DNA of 64,000 nt from Euclidia mi (GCA_944739405.2 OX123186.2:36379551-36443550); one strand, 5' to 3'. Numbered from the stretch's first letter, positions 45,555-58,359 are shown. Program-made: numbers and translations. The notes: generated by a model not told the origin, from the letters alone.

Positions 45555-45910
45555 CCAAGCTATTCAAACCTTCGTACTGATTTACAACTTATATAACAAT
45601 ACGTATAACAGTGCATATAACAAATTAATTTCCATTAAAACAAAAGGTAAGTCAACAGTCACCTACTAGGACATAGCGACCGGCTTATTGCATTTGGTGT
45701 GCATTTAATAAGAAATTTCGTTAACATTGGCGTTCGCGCGCCGCGTTCAAAATGTACCTACTACGTTGCAATGACAATTTGATTAGTTTAATCTATTATT
45801 ATGTTGATATTTTTCCAAACATATTGGTATGTTTGTAGTAATAATGTAAACTAGCAGAACACTTTTATCTGCGTTATGGACAATGTATTATTTCATTGAA
45901 GTCAATGATT

Positions 45911-46855
45911 ATGTAACGTAATACTCCGTATTGCGTTATAATCTCTACAGGCGCTTATCGCAGTAGGCGGAGCCAGCCTAGTCCGAAGAGCGCTTCGCTA
46001 GAAATTATTACCTTATAAGGTAATGGACCGGGCACAGGCAGTCTGTGAGTCATAGGTCTATGCCTATATAAGATGGGTGCGCGATCTAAATCGGTCACTT
46101 TCCCTAGACGTCGCTACGCCGCCGCTACTACTACTACGTATTTATACTGCCTTCTACTTCTATATCTACTATCCCGCTGGGAGTGAGTATGTTCTAGTTA
46201 TCTGTGTGCCTATATGTTCTGTCTGTAGTATATGTCTCTTCTAAGCATAACAGCCGATCTAGGGACAGCCTGTTCCTGGCCAGTTGTTGTGTATTCTCTA
46301 TGCTGCTTTCCAGTTCTCCCTACGGACTATAATCCCCCTACGGGTATACACCTGTCTTCACCCTACGTGCTGACGTTTTACCGACGGCTTTCTACAACCA
46401 CCGGTCCCTACCACCGGTTGCTGTTAGCTGCGACCTACGAGCTGCTGGCGCCGTGCTTCTACCAGACTACGCCTGAGCCTACCGCTCAGCCTACACCTCG
46501 ACCACCGAGCTGCCTACCCAGCGTGCACTTCGGCCAGCTCACCGGCGACCCTACGAGCAGTCTACCCTGCGAGCAACGGAGAGCAGCAGGAGTCTACACT
46601 CCAGCCTTTAGACCAGTGCTTACCTAGTCGGTCATACTGTATGTAAGCGGTAGTAAGACATAATAAGAAAACCTGTTTCTTCTAAGCAGTGTTTCTATTA
46701 GATCCCCGACAATCTACCTGAGAGCTAAACGTCGCAATTAGTAGTACCTTCAGGTTATTAACAAAATGGAAGCCGATATTAACCTGGTTAGTGTAACTGG
46801 TTAGTCTACTTAGTGTAACCAATAGGTCATTTCCTAGGGTACTTACATACCTACA
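45911..46855 (+). mobile_element. Possible solo LTR or promoter region
   Basis: A GC-richer block of about 945 bp starts ATGTAACG and ends CCTACA, flanked by TGATT direct repeats (45906-45910, 46856-46860). Inside are a TATA-like CCTATATAAGATGGG at about 46061 and then GCGCGATCTAAATCGGTCAC. The near TGTA...TACA ends and the TATA box would fit an LTR, but the exact boundary is off by one base from a canonical TG...CA end and no internal retroelement sequence adjoins. The 131-codon ORF at 46232-46627 is proline- and threonine-rich and has no domain. A host promoter is the alternative. Confidence 0.3.
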
Positions 46856-46860
46856 TGATT

Positions 46861-47704
46861 GTTATTTGTTTGAATAAAAAATATAAGTAAGTAATATGAA
46901 CAATCACAAGACCAGAAAAAACTTCGCAACATGCAATTAAAATATTTGAGGCGAGCAGCCCTGTCGCTTGTTTGCGTACGGCGCGGCGCGGCGGCGCGTC
47001 TGTAGGCATATAGCTCGGGGAGACGGCCGAGATACATTACTGTTAGATTATATTACCGTACTTAGGCCATCATACTTATGAACTCTGATTTGTTTCTTAT
47101 TCGTGAATATTATCGAATTGTCAAATTCGATGAAACAAATATTTTTACAAATTCGGTACCAGTTTATATTCTTTGTCCACTGATTTTAATCTTAAGTACT
47201 CAACAATGATTTAACGATAGAATAATGTACTAACATTATTGTATCGTTAAATATTTCTACCCATGCTAGGTAAACATAAAAGTAGTGATTTTGTATCAAT
47301 TTCTTTTTATACAAAGTCAATAAGCTCTAGGTAGAAAACCAAAATTCATCGCTTCGAATACTTCACGAATAAAAATAATAAAAAAAGTGTAATATGTCCG
47401 CAAATCTTATTCAAAATTCGTTCTATTGAAGCATCACAACACTGTATATCTTCTCGTAACGTATAACCTGCAACGTTGTAAGGCTATAACTCATGGAAAC
47501 GCATACTGGTGACAGCCAAAGATTAGGCGCTTTTGATATGACGCGACTCGATACTGCTGGATGCGGCTATTTATATTCCATCAGATTCTACGCTTTTGTA
47601 GCACTTTTTGTTGACAGTACATGCGTCACAGTTAAAAAAATGTTTAGGTTTTGTTGCATACATGAATATAATATGTAAGTATTTTGGATCTGTGATTTAA
47701 ACGA
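46861..47704. other. Mixed DNA with a GC-rich patch
   Basis: 46945-47035 holds a GC-rich stretch (GGCGCGGCGCGGCGGCGCGT) unusual for the window. The rest is AT-rich. No gene supported. Confidence 0.4.
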
Positions 47705-47707
47705 CTG

Positions 47708-47792
47708 CACCGTTGACGTAGTAGTTTTAGCGGCCATCTCGCCGCTTGACACTGCGTCGCGTGTTGTGGGTGCGATTCTCATTACTGAAGTC
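47708..47792 (+). mobile_element. Possible tRNA-like SINE head
   Basis: CACCGTTGACGTAGTAGTTT resembles an A box and GTGGGTGCGATTCTC a B box, about 55 bp apart, as in a third lepidopteran SINE head type. No body, tail or duplication was recognised. Confidence 0.35.
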
Positions 47793-47999
47793 CCATAGTC
47801 AAATTGATTTATAATGGTTTACTTTACCATAAAAATCTCTTTACATCAAAATACGGAACAAAAACACAACACATTTACTTCTATGTGTGATCAATATACA
47901 CATGTAAAATATTTGCCGTATAGCCGTGCAGTGTCAGCATAGTCGCTCATGTCCCAAAACTTAAGTAATACATACAATGAACTGAAAACTACTGACAAC

Positions 48000-48044
48000 A
48001 TAGATAGGACTTTGGATAAATGTGTTATCCAAAGTCCTATCTAT
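48000..48044. repeat. Perfect 20-bp hairpin
   Basis: ATAGATAGGACTTTGGATAA (48000-48019) pairs with its exact complement at 48025-48044 across a 5-nt loop. The site is isolated and I see no gene next to it. It could be a minimal foldback element or a miRNA-like stem, though 20 perfect pairs and a 5-nt loop are shorter than a usual miRNA precursor. Confidence 0.85.
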
Positions 48045-48778
48045 CAAAATGATCCACAATAAATGTTCTACAAACGAATAGTACCACTGGCGTCAGAATT
48101 CACAGCTTAATAGCAGTTAGGTGAAAGTTTTCATCGCATCAGACAGACACAATATTGGAGTCGTTTATCAATTTAGAACAAGTTCCAGACAAACGTTAAT
48201 TGCAGTAATTGGCTACAGCCTTTGAGAATCACGTACTAATTATTTGCTTCTAATTACTATTTTTCTGGTAAATCATAACTTCGTTTACTTCGCGCGAGAA
48301 ACAATTAATTGAGAAAATAAAGTAAGATAAGCTCTGTCTTAAAAAGTCTTAAAATCTTTTGAGCATTTTTGTAACGCATAGTTTTTAAACGGTTCTATGA
48401 AATTGTCTTACTGATTCCTTTTTATTTTATTAGTAGTTGACCGTTAATGTCTACCCTAGTAGAGCTCTTTGGATTCCCAGAACTGGTATTAATTCGCATT
48501 CACACGGTGCGAGAGATTTTTGTTGTGTCATATTATGTCTCGGTTACAGTGACTGTTTTCATTTGCCGATAGCCTGTCTGCGGCGTTTTAATGACAAATT
48601 AGGTCGAAGAGCAGTTAAAATCTAAATAAATTGCTTGCTATATCGATTAAAGAATTTTATTATCCCGTTACGGGGACTACCTGTATGCAAAATAGAAAAT
48701 GAGTTAACGACCAGTAAAATGAGCCTTTAGTGTAGGCTTAAGTATTTGAATCATGTATATAAGTGTACATTATACATA

Positions 48779-49275
48779 CACTACCGCTCAAAAGTATTTG
48801 CCCACCTTGATTTGAGGATGTTTGAAGAAAATGATTTTCTTCTAATTGTACTCCTAATTTTATTATGGCAATTCATTGCCGTATGTTATTAAATCTAATA
48901 ATGTCTTTATTCTCCGCGTAACGACTGTCAACAACTGTTCACGAGAGCCAAGAGTGATGGATTAACATGCTCGCCGAGGCACGGGGCGAGCGATAATTAA
49001 CAATTAAATACCACATAACTTTGAAAAGTCAGTGGTGCGCGCCGTGGATTCGAACTCCTCTGCACGGCAGTCTGTTGGTATATCCACTAGGCTATCGCTG
49101 CCTGCTTTTTGGTTATTTAAGTTTTTTTAGTTAAATCATGATAGGGAAACTGTCTTTATTAGATTTAATAACATACGGCAATGAATTGTCATAATGAAAT
49201 TAGTACAATTAGAAGAAAAAAAAATTCTTCAAACATCCTCAAATCAAGGTGGGCAAATACTTTTGAGCGGTAGTG
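48779..49275. mobile_element. TA-flanked MITE with TIRs of about 130 bp, split by SINE-B
   Basis: Both ends read CACTACCGCTCAAAAGTATT inward and sit next to TA (48777-48778, 49276-49277), the Tc1/mariner signature. The arms (48779-48910 and about 49150-49275) stay complementary for about 130 bp, including TTGATTTGAGGATGTTTGAA and GCAATGAATTG blocks. The centre is occupied by a SINE-B fragment. No transposase. Confidence 0.88.
48918..49113 (-). mobile_element. SINE-B copy inside the MITE
   Basis: The minus strand matches the 5' half of the SINE-B at 25722-26112: CAGCGATAGCCTAGTGGATA head, B box AGTTCGAATCC, GGCGCGCACCACTGACTTTT, AATTGTTAATTATCGC, then GTCGTTACGCGGAG. The 3' half with the GATG tail is missing. 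No target duplication found, so the boundaries are approximate. Confidence 0.75.
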
Positions 49276-49277
49276 TA

Positions 49278-50179
49278 TGTGTATAATAAGCCTACACTTT
49301 TTGTAGACGTTTGGAAAGAGACTATTCAAAATATTTACTATTACTTGTCTTACTTAATCTCCTAAGAAATTCATATAACAGGACACGGTGTACTGTTATA
49401 ATTATAAAAATCTTAGGAGGTGTACAGTAAACCTAAAAAGTAACTTCGCCACTTACTACTATTGAAATGCACTTATAAAAAAAAGTCAAGCGATTTTCCT
49501 AGCTTAATAATCAGTGCAATATTTAATCAATGATCCTATCTTTATATAACATTATATCGCCAGTCTTAACTACCGGGCAAATGTCACTTTCCAACGTAAA
49601 ACCGCAACTAAAGCCAGTCTACTACTCGGACATAACTTTTTGTTTACGTGCAAGAAATTCAACCCAGCATTTCCTTCATCCACATGAAAATAGTTCATCG
49701 TTATAAAAAACAAAAAACATTGTCTTGACCCAAAAATTAGGGTGTGCGAGAAAAATAAGGATTTATTATGCGTCTTTACTAAGCACCATTTATAAGTAAG
49801 GGGTAAGATTTCATGATTTATAGGGACCAACAGTTCACATTAATCTTTTTCTCATTTATACCGTGCCAGGTGGAGGGTTATTGATGGAGCCGTCGTGACG
49901 TCATAGCTTTGCGTCCGTTGTTACAGTAAATTGAGACGATACGTCTTGAGACTTAGTCTTTGTCGAATTATTTAGTAATTTACTTTTACCGGTGTTATGA
50001 TTTATATGTATATTCAGTTTAACTCGCAGGTATCTGTGGAAAGTAAATAGGATTATCCATTTACCTTTGGTTGCTTTCTTTTGTAGCAGGGATAGCCAAG
50101 TGGTTATATGAACAAACTGTCACGTAGCAAACCCATGCGCCACGGCGAGCAAACCTTACTTTTAATATTTTCTTGGGTG
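49278..50179. other. AT-rich DNA, nothing recognised
   Basis: No supported feature. The 86-codon minus ORF 49570-49830 has no motif. Confidence 0.4.
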
Positions 50180-50445
50180 TACGCGAATGTTACACATTGC
50201 AATTAAACTGCTGTTTACGGATTTTATCGCGTTATATTGGTTTCACTGGTTATTAAATTTAAACCGAATGATCTAGAAACTACATTTTTATTTCTAGCCG
50301 ACGTTTCGAATTATTTACAGGATTCATGTTCACGGCAGACTGAGGTGATATTTGTCTTTGTCTTGAATTTCAAGACAGAATTGAGATAACTTTTATATTC
50401 AGATATAACGTGATAAAATCCGTAAACAGTAGTTTAATTTCAATT
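50180..50445. mobile_element. TIR repeat, uninterrupted copy
   Basis: CATTGCAATTAAACTGCTGT with TTACGGATTTTATCGCG at 50196-50235 faces its complement at 50396-50440 (AAATCCGTAAACAGTAGTTT). The middle contains CCGAATGATCTAGAAACTA and GGCAGACTGAGGTGATAT, also present at 3080-3200. It is the empty-site counterpart of the copy interrupted at 2613-2944. Confidence 0.7.
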
Positions 50446-50450
50446 ACTTT

Positions 50451-50700
50451 TAATTATCACTTGCCCCGTACCTTGCATAGCACATCAAGCCGTAGGTTCC
50501 TGTTGTCATAAAGATCTTGCGGAGTCAGTACCCATGAATGTACTGACTAGATGTTGTGATATTATAGCCAGGACTTATCGGTATCCTTTTGAATTGTGCA
50601 GCTCAAACGATAATCGCTCTGTGGAAAAGCTAATATTCTGTCAAATCTGGTTTGGTTAGTAAGCGGCTGCGGACTCCATGACGAAAATGTGCTCATGTGT
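50451..50700 (+). mobile_element. Old SINE-B copy
   Basis: Diverged match in plus orientation: TTAATTATCACTTGCCCCGT, GTTGTCATAAAGATC, GGAGTCAGTACCC, AATCTGGTTTGGTTAGTAAG, GGACTCC. The head and GATG tail are missing or unrecognisable. Confidence 0.6.
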
Positions 50701-51458
50701 GTGGTATCAGGTACTTAGCAGTATTAATGGTGTCAATAATCGCACATAAAAGAAAACATAGTGACCACTGACTAAATGACCGGTTACCGTATTTTTTCAT
50801 TTCATTGAGTTTAAGTATTCCGAGACGTTTTTTGCTATCACATAATTAAAATATATACTATTATCATTATCACAACTCGATATAAGTCGTCTACGTAGCA
50901 AGGGGTATTTAAGCTACAGCTTAATGACCAAGGTCCCAGGTGCCGCTAGATTAATGTGACTGTTTACAACCACCTGTTCAACAAACGCCTCAGAATACTC
51001 CCGTCAAACACAGTAATTACGTTAAAACCATTTCCCGCACAACAGTCCACATTCTGTTATTGAAAATACCCGTATTTATTGAAATACAAAGCATAAAAGC
51101 TCTTATTTCGTGTTTGTTTTAAACGACAAATAGACTAACAGATACGGATTTCCGACACGTGTTGCGACGAGTAAAACTGCTACTATTGGTCGCTACAGTT
51201 TGGTGTTATTGCGATATGGACATTCAAAATCGGGTCAAGCTTATCTCAAAATGATTGTGATGATTAAAGATTAATTAATTGAAACCACGGTGGTCAAGAA
51301 GCAATAAGTTGGAAAGTAAGCCATGGTTAACACATTGTTTTTTTTAATAAGCTGTATGTTTAGTTTAGTTTCCCGTCACTTTTATTGCCTAATAACCAAA
51401 TCTCCACCGGACAACAATTTAAGAATATTATAATTGATATTCTATACTATATTTTTAA
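50701..51458. other. AT-rich DNA, nothing recognised
   Basis: No gene or repeat supported. Confidence 0.4.
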
Positions 51459-51678
51459 AGCTTCACACCTGTATCCCCGACGGGGTTTGCAGAGGTGTAA
51501 TATTACACCCACATTTGCTTTACGATTTTTTAGGTACCACGTAATAGGGGGCGAGCCTATTGCCGTTACCGGGCATATTGCCGGACTCCGTGCTGCGAGT
51601 GAGAATACGGGAAAACTCAGTAACACTTTTGCCCGTCCCGGGAATCCAACCAACATACGCTATCCACTGGACCTCGGA
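51459..51678 (-). mobile_element. SINE-A copy
   Basis: On the minus strand: head with CGAGGTCCAGTGGATAGCGT, degenerate B box GGTTGGATTCC, then GTTACTGAGTTTTCCC, GGCAATAGGCTCGCC, CTGCAAACCCC, GTCGGGG and CAGGTGTGAAG. The tail stem keeps four CCCC-GGGG pairs with a GTC loop. Duplications unclear. Confidence 0.88.
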
Positions 51679-51679
51679 A

Positions 51680-54600
51680 AAAGAAAAATAAGAGAAAATA
51701 ATGCATCTATATAAGGAAGCAGTTCTATACTATGGTTCATATAATATAACAAACTATGGTGTATTAACTGTAGCACCTAACATAATTGTATTAGAAGCAC
51801 GATTCGGGCCAGCTAACCACTCGATACGTTAGCAGTGCAAATATGGAAAGAAGACACAACACGTGCAGTAGAAATAAAGAGCATAAAACATTCGGTTGTG
51901 GTAATATTTTATCTTGTCCGTTTTACGTGCACCGAGTTAGTTCTAAACAAACTTCCAGAATGTGTAGTTCTAGTGCGCTTCAAATTTACTTCGGAACAGC
52001 TGCCGACTAAAATTTTAGTTTTATTTTAAACTAAGCGCCGGTAAAGTTTATAGTTTTTATTTATGCGTAATGTTACTTTATTATGTTATGTTATTTCGAA
52101 CCTAGGTAAATTTAAATGGATATACAGGTTTGCTTTTAATATAAAATTTAATTTTAATCATTTTGCCTGCTCTTCTCTATTTCTAGGTTGGCAACAAAAT
52201 ATCGCACGCCTTACGACGGACGAGTAATACCTTGTTGACATCATTGTCTTCTTAGCTAGATAGCAAGCCAGCCCCAACTTATGTCAAAAGGATCGATAGG
52301 AATACTGACAATAATAAATATAGAAGTGATAATAAATTACTAGAAGTAAAGAAATACTTACGAGCACATAAATCGCATTTATACAGTTAATATGAATTAT
52401 TTAAATGCATATAAACCGAATCTAAACTTGTTATCTAAAGCTATTAACTATACCTAGCTAAGTATTATTATTTTGTATTTCAACTGCGCTTCACGGTTGA
52501 ATTATTTTTCATGTATCTACTCCACAAACACTCGTAGTATAAAAGGGTTATTCTCTTAGGGCCCTGATCCCTGAGGCACCCGTACCGGCGGGCTCTGATA
52601 TATTTATATCTTGGTTAACTCAATTACCACAACAAAGTACCGTCAACAGTAACATGCCGTTTAATAAATATTATTAGTTACTCGTACTATATTAAATACT
52701 TAACTTTAAAGATTAGGAAACATTATAGAGTTTTGCTTGGCTATAGTAAATATAAGAATACAAAGTAGAGTTTCTTATGCTGACCACAGGTTTTAATTAT
52801 TGTCACAATCGCTTCTTTTTCAATACACAAAAATCCAGACTAAATGGAAAATTAAAATAATTAAAAAACAGGCAAAATTGGATTTCGTCAATCAACTATA
52901 AAAATAATCAACATTAGTATTGACTTATAATAATATAGAAATAGTATAGTAAAGTTTAAAAAAATGGTGAGTACATCTAATTTTAAAATCTATGAGCTGG
53001 TGCTGTACAAAATTTCAAATTAAATAATTTCGTCTTATATATTTCAAACTCATACATTTATGCACTTTTATGACGACGGTACAAGTCGAAAATAATAGAA
53101 AAAATAAACAAGATAATTGGAGAAATACCAAATACGGCCTGTAGCGGCCAGAAAGTTGTGAATCGTTGAAATTAAACATTATTTTTAAAATTTATACATC
53201 GTTTTCGTTTCTTGATAGAGCTTCGGTGAAAGAATTTAGTTTTTAAAGATTATTTATTTTGAATAGGCTATGGTAATAGCGGATGAATGACTTATGTTGC
53301 CAGCATTAAAAATAAAATGAAGTATGGTAGGCAGAAATTGTTTTAAGGAAATAATATTTTTATTATTATATTAGAAAACAATATATTTTATTTACTTCAT
53401 AAGTATATTTGTAAAAAGAATCAAGAAATATATAATTTATTATATATTCCATAATTATTAATCGGTAAAAATCGTTTTGTTTTTTAATCGATAGTAGAAA
53501 TATTTTTTCAAACCATTTGCAACACATTTTTTATCTGTTATGTTATTCGTGTTGCTACTGCGCATCGTGAATATTTTGCTCTGATTTATTGGTGTTTTCG
53601 TACGGTTTTAATGTAATGTAATTGAATATAAATTCAATAATAATGATCAGTACCTTCTACCCATGCTAAGAATATGCAGCGGTGTTTGTAATTGTGGTTA
53701 GTTTTTTTGGACGAATATACATAGTACGAGGTTCCCTAGTACACAGGTAATTATTCATTATTATTGGCCTCTCTTTATGTAGTATTTGTTTTTTATGATG
53801 CAAAGACAAACCTTTATTTACATCTAGGTATTATATTATTTATGTTAAAATTCAATTTTGAGGTATATTTCGTTGTGGAATAATTTCCATTTCAAATATC
53901 TCGTATCTTACTTCCACCATAAGTTATTTAAAAATAAATTGTACAGGTTAATAGAGTAGTAATTTATCTTCAAAAAACACATGGTGTCGTGCTTGGCCGT
54001 GCCAGGCCCATAATGTATGGCTAAATGGTACATCTCCTTTATCGTTTTGGGGGCTGGCTCTCCGGAACGAGTGCCTCGGGGATCGGGGCTCTAAGGGGAA
54101 AACCCGCAATAGTCACATGGGGATAAACAAGCCTTAAACGACAAACCACATTAAAAACAAAAGCTCATACACTCTTGTATTATTCTGTGGCTACAAACGC
54201 ACTGAATGAGATGTAAGGGTGTTATGCAAATCACTTTTGTAAAACAAGCCAGTAAAATTATTTAACGTTCAAATGCTATTACCGAAGCCGGAAACTCGTG
54301 AGTGAGACCGCAAAGCTAATTTTCAGTACTTTTTAAATCTAACTTACATTTTCGACTTTCAACTGAGTTCATTGTTTGTCGTCTGTGTGATCTTTTTTGT
54401 TTCAAAGTTTGAAATTTCAATTGTTATCGAATATTTTAAATGGTCGTCCCGATCCAAAACTGCGCCATAGTAGTCAAACATGATCTCAGTATGGAAAGAT
54501 TTCATTATTAGAGTAATAAGGGTTTATACCTAGATGTTCTTCGTATATAAAAATACCTTTAATACTGATTTCAAACTGCCTTTCAGACTAAAATTGATAA

Positions 54601-55827
54601 AATTATAATACATGTTTTGAGGGTAACGAACATTAAAAAACGATCGCTTTCGAGAACTGGTTACATGAAAAAAACTTATAAAATTCATAACGTGTAAAAC
54701 AAAAATTTTACACTCGTGTGTGCTATCATCGAATCAACCTAGAAATCTTTAAAATTATAAACCCATTTTAAATCTGGTTAGAATAAATCTGAAGTTACAT
54801 AACATAATTTCCCTGAGGTAAAGTTTGAGCTGCAGTATTTTACTACGACAAACTAACATTAGTCTTGAATGCAAGGCGATGTGGGAACGTATCATGCTAG
54901 ACAAATTCAATCAGCACAACGCAGACTGAATCTGATTTAAAATAAACATGTAACATTTCAGGAATAAACTTATTTAGATTAAGTATATAGATTTAAATTG
55001 AATTATTTTATTGGTAAGTTTCCTTTAGTGATTTTGTTTAACCTGCGTTTCACCGGTTGCTTACTATCCCAACAGTAGCTATGATCATGTAGAGACGAAT
55101 CTCTTAATCGTAGATAGAAACAGAATCCAGACATAAGACATTGAAAAAAAGTTAAGACAGTTTCAGACGTATTACCTATTCATTTTGAACAATCCATAAA
55201 ACAATCTCAATTTATTGAATAAGATTTGAATAGCTAAGAGAATTATTTTAAATGAAAAAAAAACATTTGATATTCCTCTTCTTTGTGAAAAACGTGCAGT
55301 AATACATCATGTCTAGCACCAACAAGATAACAAACTGTCCCTCTGTCAAACACAGACATAGAAAAGCTAGATAAAGTAGATAGGCTTACTGTTGAAAACT
55401 TTTGGCAGACTTTACATTCATGCTTAAACGTTGAAACACTGCGAAGCTGTAACAATATTAAAACGCTGGCTTGAAAAAATCATCCGATTACAAGAACCAT
55501 AACCATTCTCCGAAATCAGTTACCATGAACAAAAACAGAAGCAATAAGGTTTAAGAGGTTGCCAGAATTTCTTCTTACCAACACCAGCAAAAAAAAAACA
55601 ACGACTAACTGATTCAAACTACTGGCATATGAAGAGAGACCGTCGTGACTTAAATGGATTTCGATTCCAGGAATCGAGGAACGAAATACAAAGTTTTGGG
55701 TTACGGTGGATACAGACACTCCTAGTAATTCGAAGGTGCCGGACACATTTTCATCAAACCGTATGGGGAATAACAGTGCGCGGTAACAGTTAATGTTCTT
55801 TTTGTTTGGGTGCGTGATTTGTATGAC
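51680..55827. other. 4.1 kb AT-rich DNA, nothing recognised
   Basis: No gene could be supported. GC-richer patches at 52558-52600 (GGGCCCTGATCCCTGAGGC) and 53995-54100 (GGCTGGCTCTCCGGAACGAG) look like repeat remnants but I cannot name them. ORFs at 55243-55455 and 55516-55746 (minus) lack motifs. Confidence 0.4.
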
Positions 55828-55933
55828 TGTAAAATCCTTCGGTGTAGGGATAATTCCATAGATCTATAGAGTAACTCTGGTAGGTGGATAATTCCATAGA
55901 TCTATAGAATAATCCCTACACTGAAGGGTTTTA
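55828..55933. mobile_element. Foldback MITE, about 106 bp
   Basis: Inverted ends GTAAAATCCTTCGGTGTAGG and the complement of CCTACACTGAAGGGTTTTAC (two mismatches) enclose two direct copies of GATAATTCCATAGATCTATA, each palindromic at ATAGATCTAT. The whole can fold into a cruciform. No clear target duplication. Confidence 0.75.
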
Positions 55934-55983
55934 CTTTATTTTTCGAGATGCGCGGTGACAAATGTTTTCTAGTTGTTAATAAG

Positions 55984-56526
55984 CAAAAATTGGGCAAGTG
56001 CGAGTCGGACTCGCGCACGAAGAGTTCTGTACCATCATCTATAAAAGAAAATCACGTTCGTTGTATGTATACTTAAATACTTTATAAGTTTCTACCTGTT
56101 TATTTAGATCGAGTAATAAATTGCTTAAAAATTACGTTTGTTGTATGGGATTAATTATTTACTATTTTAAAATTTAATTATTTATTTTGAAAGGTAATAT
56201 ACAACTACATATTCTGTGAAAATTTAAAGCGTCTTCCTGTTACAGTTAGTAATTTTGAGCAATAAAATACGAAAAAAAACACGTTTTTTGTATGGGGCCC
56301 CACCTTAATATTTTTTATTTTTTTATTTTTAGTATTTGTTGTTATAGCGGCAACCAAAATATACAATTTGTGAAAATTTCAGCTTTCTATCTATCATGGT
56401 TTATGAGATACAGCCTGGTGACAGACAGACAGACGGACAGACGGACAGACGGACAGACAGACAGACAGACAGCGGAGCCTTAGTAATAGGGTTCCGTTTT
56501 TTACCTTTTAGGTACGGAACCTTAAA
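55984..56526 (+). repeat. ACAG-microsatellite repeat, copy 2
   Basis: Same unit and orientation as 5903-6430. It keeps the GTGCGAGTCGGACTCGCGC palindrome that is degraded in copy 1, and its ACAG tract (56418-56471) includes GACG variants. The small ORF over the tract is low-complexity and not a gene. Confidence 0.75.
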
Positions 56527-56726
56527 AGGAAGCATAAAATTGCAATAAATTTATTACGCACCTGAAATGCAATAAACAATACTATTTCAACAATTCTACA
56601 AATATGAAAGCCACCTCACCTAACAATTAGAAATCATGCGAATAAAAACACCAGCAACTGAAATAGCGCGATACATGCATGAGTCATACTTTGAAACAAT
56701 TTGCTATACAAAGCATTTTTTAAATA

Positions 56727-57366
56727 CATAAATACATACATAGACTCACGCCTGTTTCCCGGCGGGGTAGGCAAAGACTACGGAACGCCATTTGCAACGA
56801 TCCTGACATATCTCTTTTGCTTCATTCACTCCCATCAGATTCCTCATGCATGCTCTTCTGTTCAGGGTACTTCTCATCTGTCCTGTTTTTAGGATGTCTC
56901 CAATCTGGTCAGAGAACGTCCGCCTAGGTCTTCCCCTTCGTCCTGTCCCTTCCACACTTGCCTTACATATCTGCTTGGTCAGTCTTTCGTCATCCATCCT
57001 CTCCACGTGCCCAAACCATCTTAGCATACCTTTCTCGATGCTTGTCACTACATCTTCTTTTACCCCACAACACTCTCTTATCACACAATTCTTTACTCTG
57101 TCAGTCAGAGTGAAGAATTCTCAGTGCTCTCATTTCTACAGCATTTATTCTACTTTCATGACTCTTCTGCCATACCCAACTATCACTACCATACATAAGA
57201 GTAGGTACTAACACCCCTCTATGCACAGCCAAACGTGCCTTTTTGGACACGTTTTGGCTATTCATAAACGCCTTCAGAGCTCCATTCACTCTATTACCTG
57301 CATTAGCTCTTCTTTCAATATCTCCTACATTCTTACCATCTCTTGTAAACAGCGTACCTAAATATA
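56727..57366 (-). mobile_element. 5'-truncated copy of the TATG-tailed LINE
   Basis: The 640-bp minus-strand copy runs from a point matching about 16202 of the intact LINE to its TATG tail. Exact 13-bp duplications CATTTTTTAAATA flank it (56714-56726, 57367-57379). The frame is broken near 57090-57105, where about 20 bp are replaced by GAGAATTCTTCAC. Otherwise identity is very high, so the insertion is recent. The tail stem reads CCC, then CGCC, then GGG, encoding Y-P-A-G-K. Confidence 0.93.
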
Positions 57367-57379
57367 CATTTTTTAAATA

Positions 57380-58359
57380 ATAGCTACAATAATAATTCTA
57401 TAGGTGTATGTGGTTTTATTAATGGCGGCCTGCAGCTTTCTTTGCGAAAATGCGTGAGAAATATTAAATCGTCTTCATACCAAGTAGGTAAGGCAGATTT
57501 GAGAGAATAATTATTAGCTTTTCTATGAAGCCGGGACCGATGGGTTATCATTATCACGCTCTATATGGGGCTAATGACAATTGTTATTTTCCTTTGCATA
57601 TGAGTGCACACAACAACACGCAACATGGCACTTGGTTCAAACCCGGGACTAGAATTATAATAGTAAAATAACTTGTGCTTAGATAATAAATTTTACTTAT
57701 ATAAAATTTTTGCTCGTCATACGAAGGAATCTGAGCCGAATAGTGATCGTTTCAGTTTTAATAATTAAATCATTATAGGCTTTCTAAGACGATTCTAAGT
57801 TTGCCGAATTCACTGAAACTCGTAAGGGTTTTACGAGTAAGAGTAATAATTAAAATCCTAATTACTTTGCCTTGGAACAGACATTGTTTATATTAAAATT
57901 GGGTGTCTAATTAAGGCTCTTTGTGATTTTATACAAATTCTGGCAGGTGTTAAGAATTTCTATTAAATGTACGGCCTGCCTTTTGTATTATTTTATTAAT
58001 TCAATTTTGAATGTAACACTCAAATCTGCCTTTAAAAGATCTAGCCTTTGTTTGGTGGATATTTACATCTATTAGAAATTTAGTTTGTTAAATATAATTG
58101 CAGGTTAACATTTTATGGGGCTTATAGACTTAAACATTCACTTGTAACAGAACATCGAACAGAGCCAAACATCGTTACGAATATTTTCATAATCTTTCTC
58201 GCGAACGCTCTAGTGGGCAAAAACCTCAATACTACCACCATATAAAATTGTTATTACAACTTATTTAATAAATGTTTATCTAATACGTAATAAGGTGGTC
58301 ACCCAAATAACACACGTGGCAAATTGTACCAATATCTTCCATTTCCGACTATTATTATC
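57380..58359. other. AT-rich DNA, nothing recognised
   Basis: No gene or repeat supported. Confidence 0.4.

Noticed and set aside
46232..46627. 131-codon proline- and threonine-rich ORF
   Set aside because: Composition follows the local GC content, with no domain and no splice or frame support; kept only as part of the LTR-or-promoter candidate.
56292..56483. 63-codon ORF ending in DRQTDRRTDGQTDRQ
   Set aside because: It is translation of the ACAG/ACGG microsatellite, which is low complexity.
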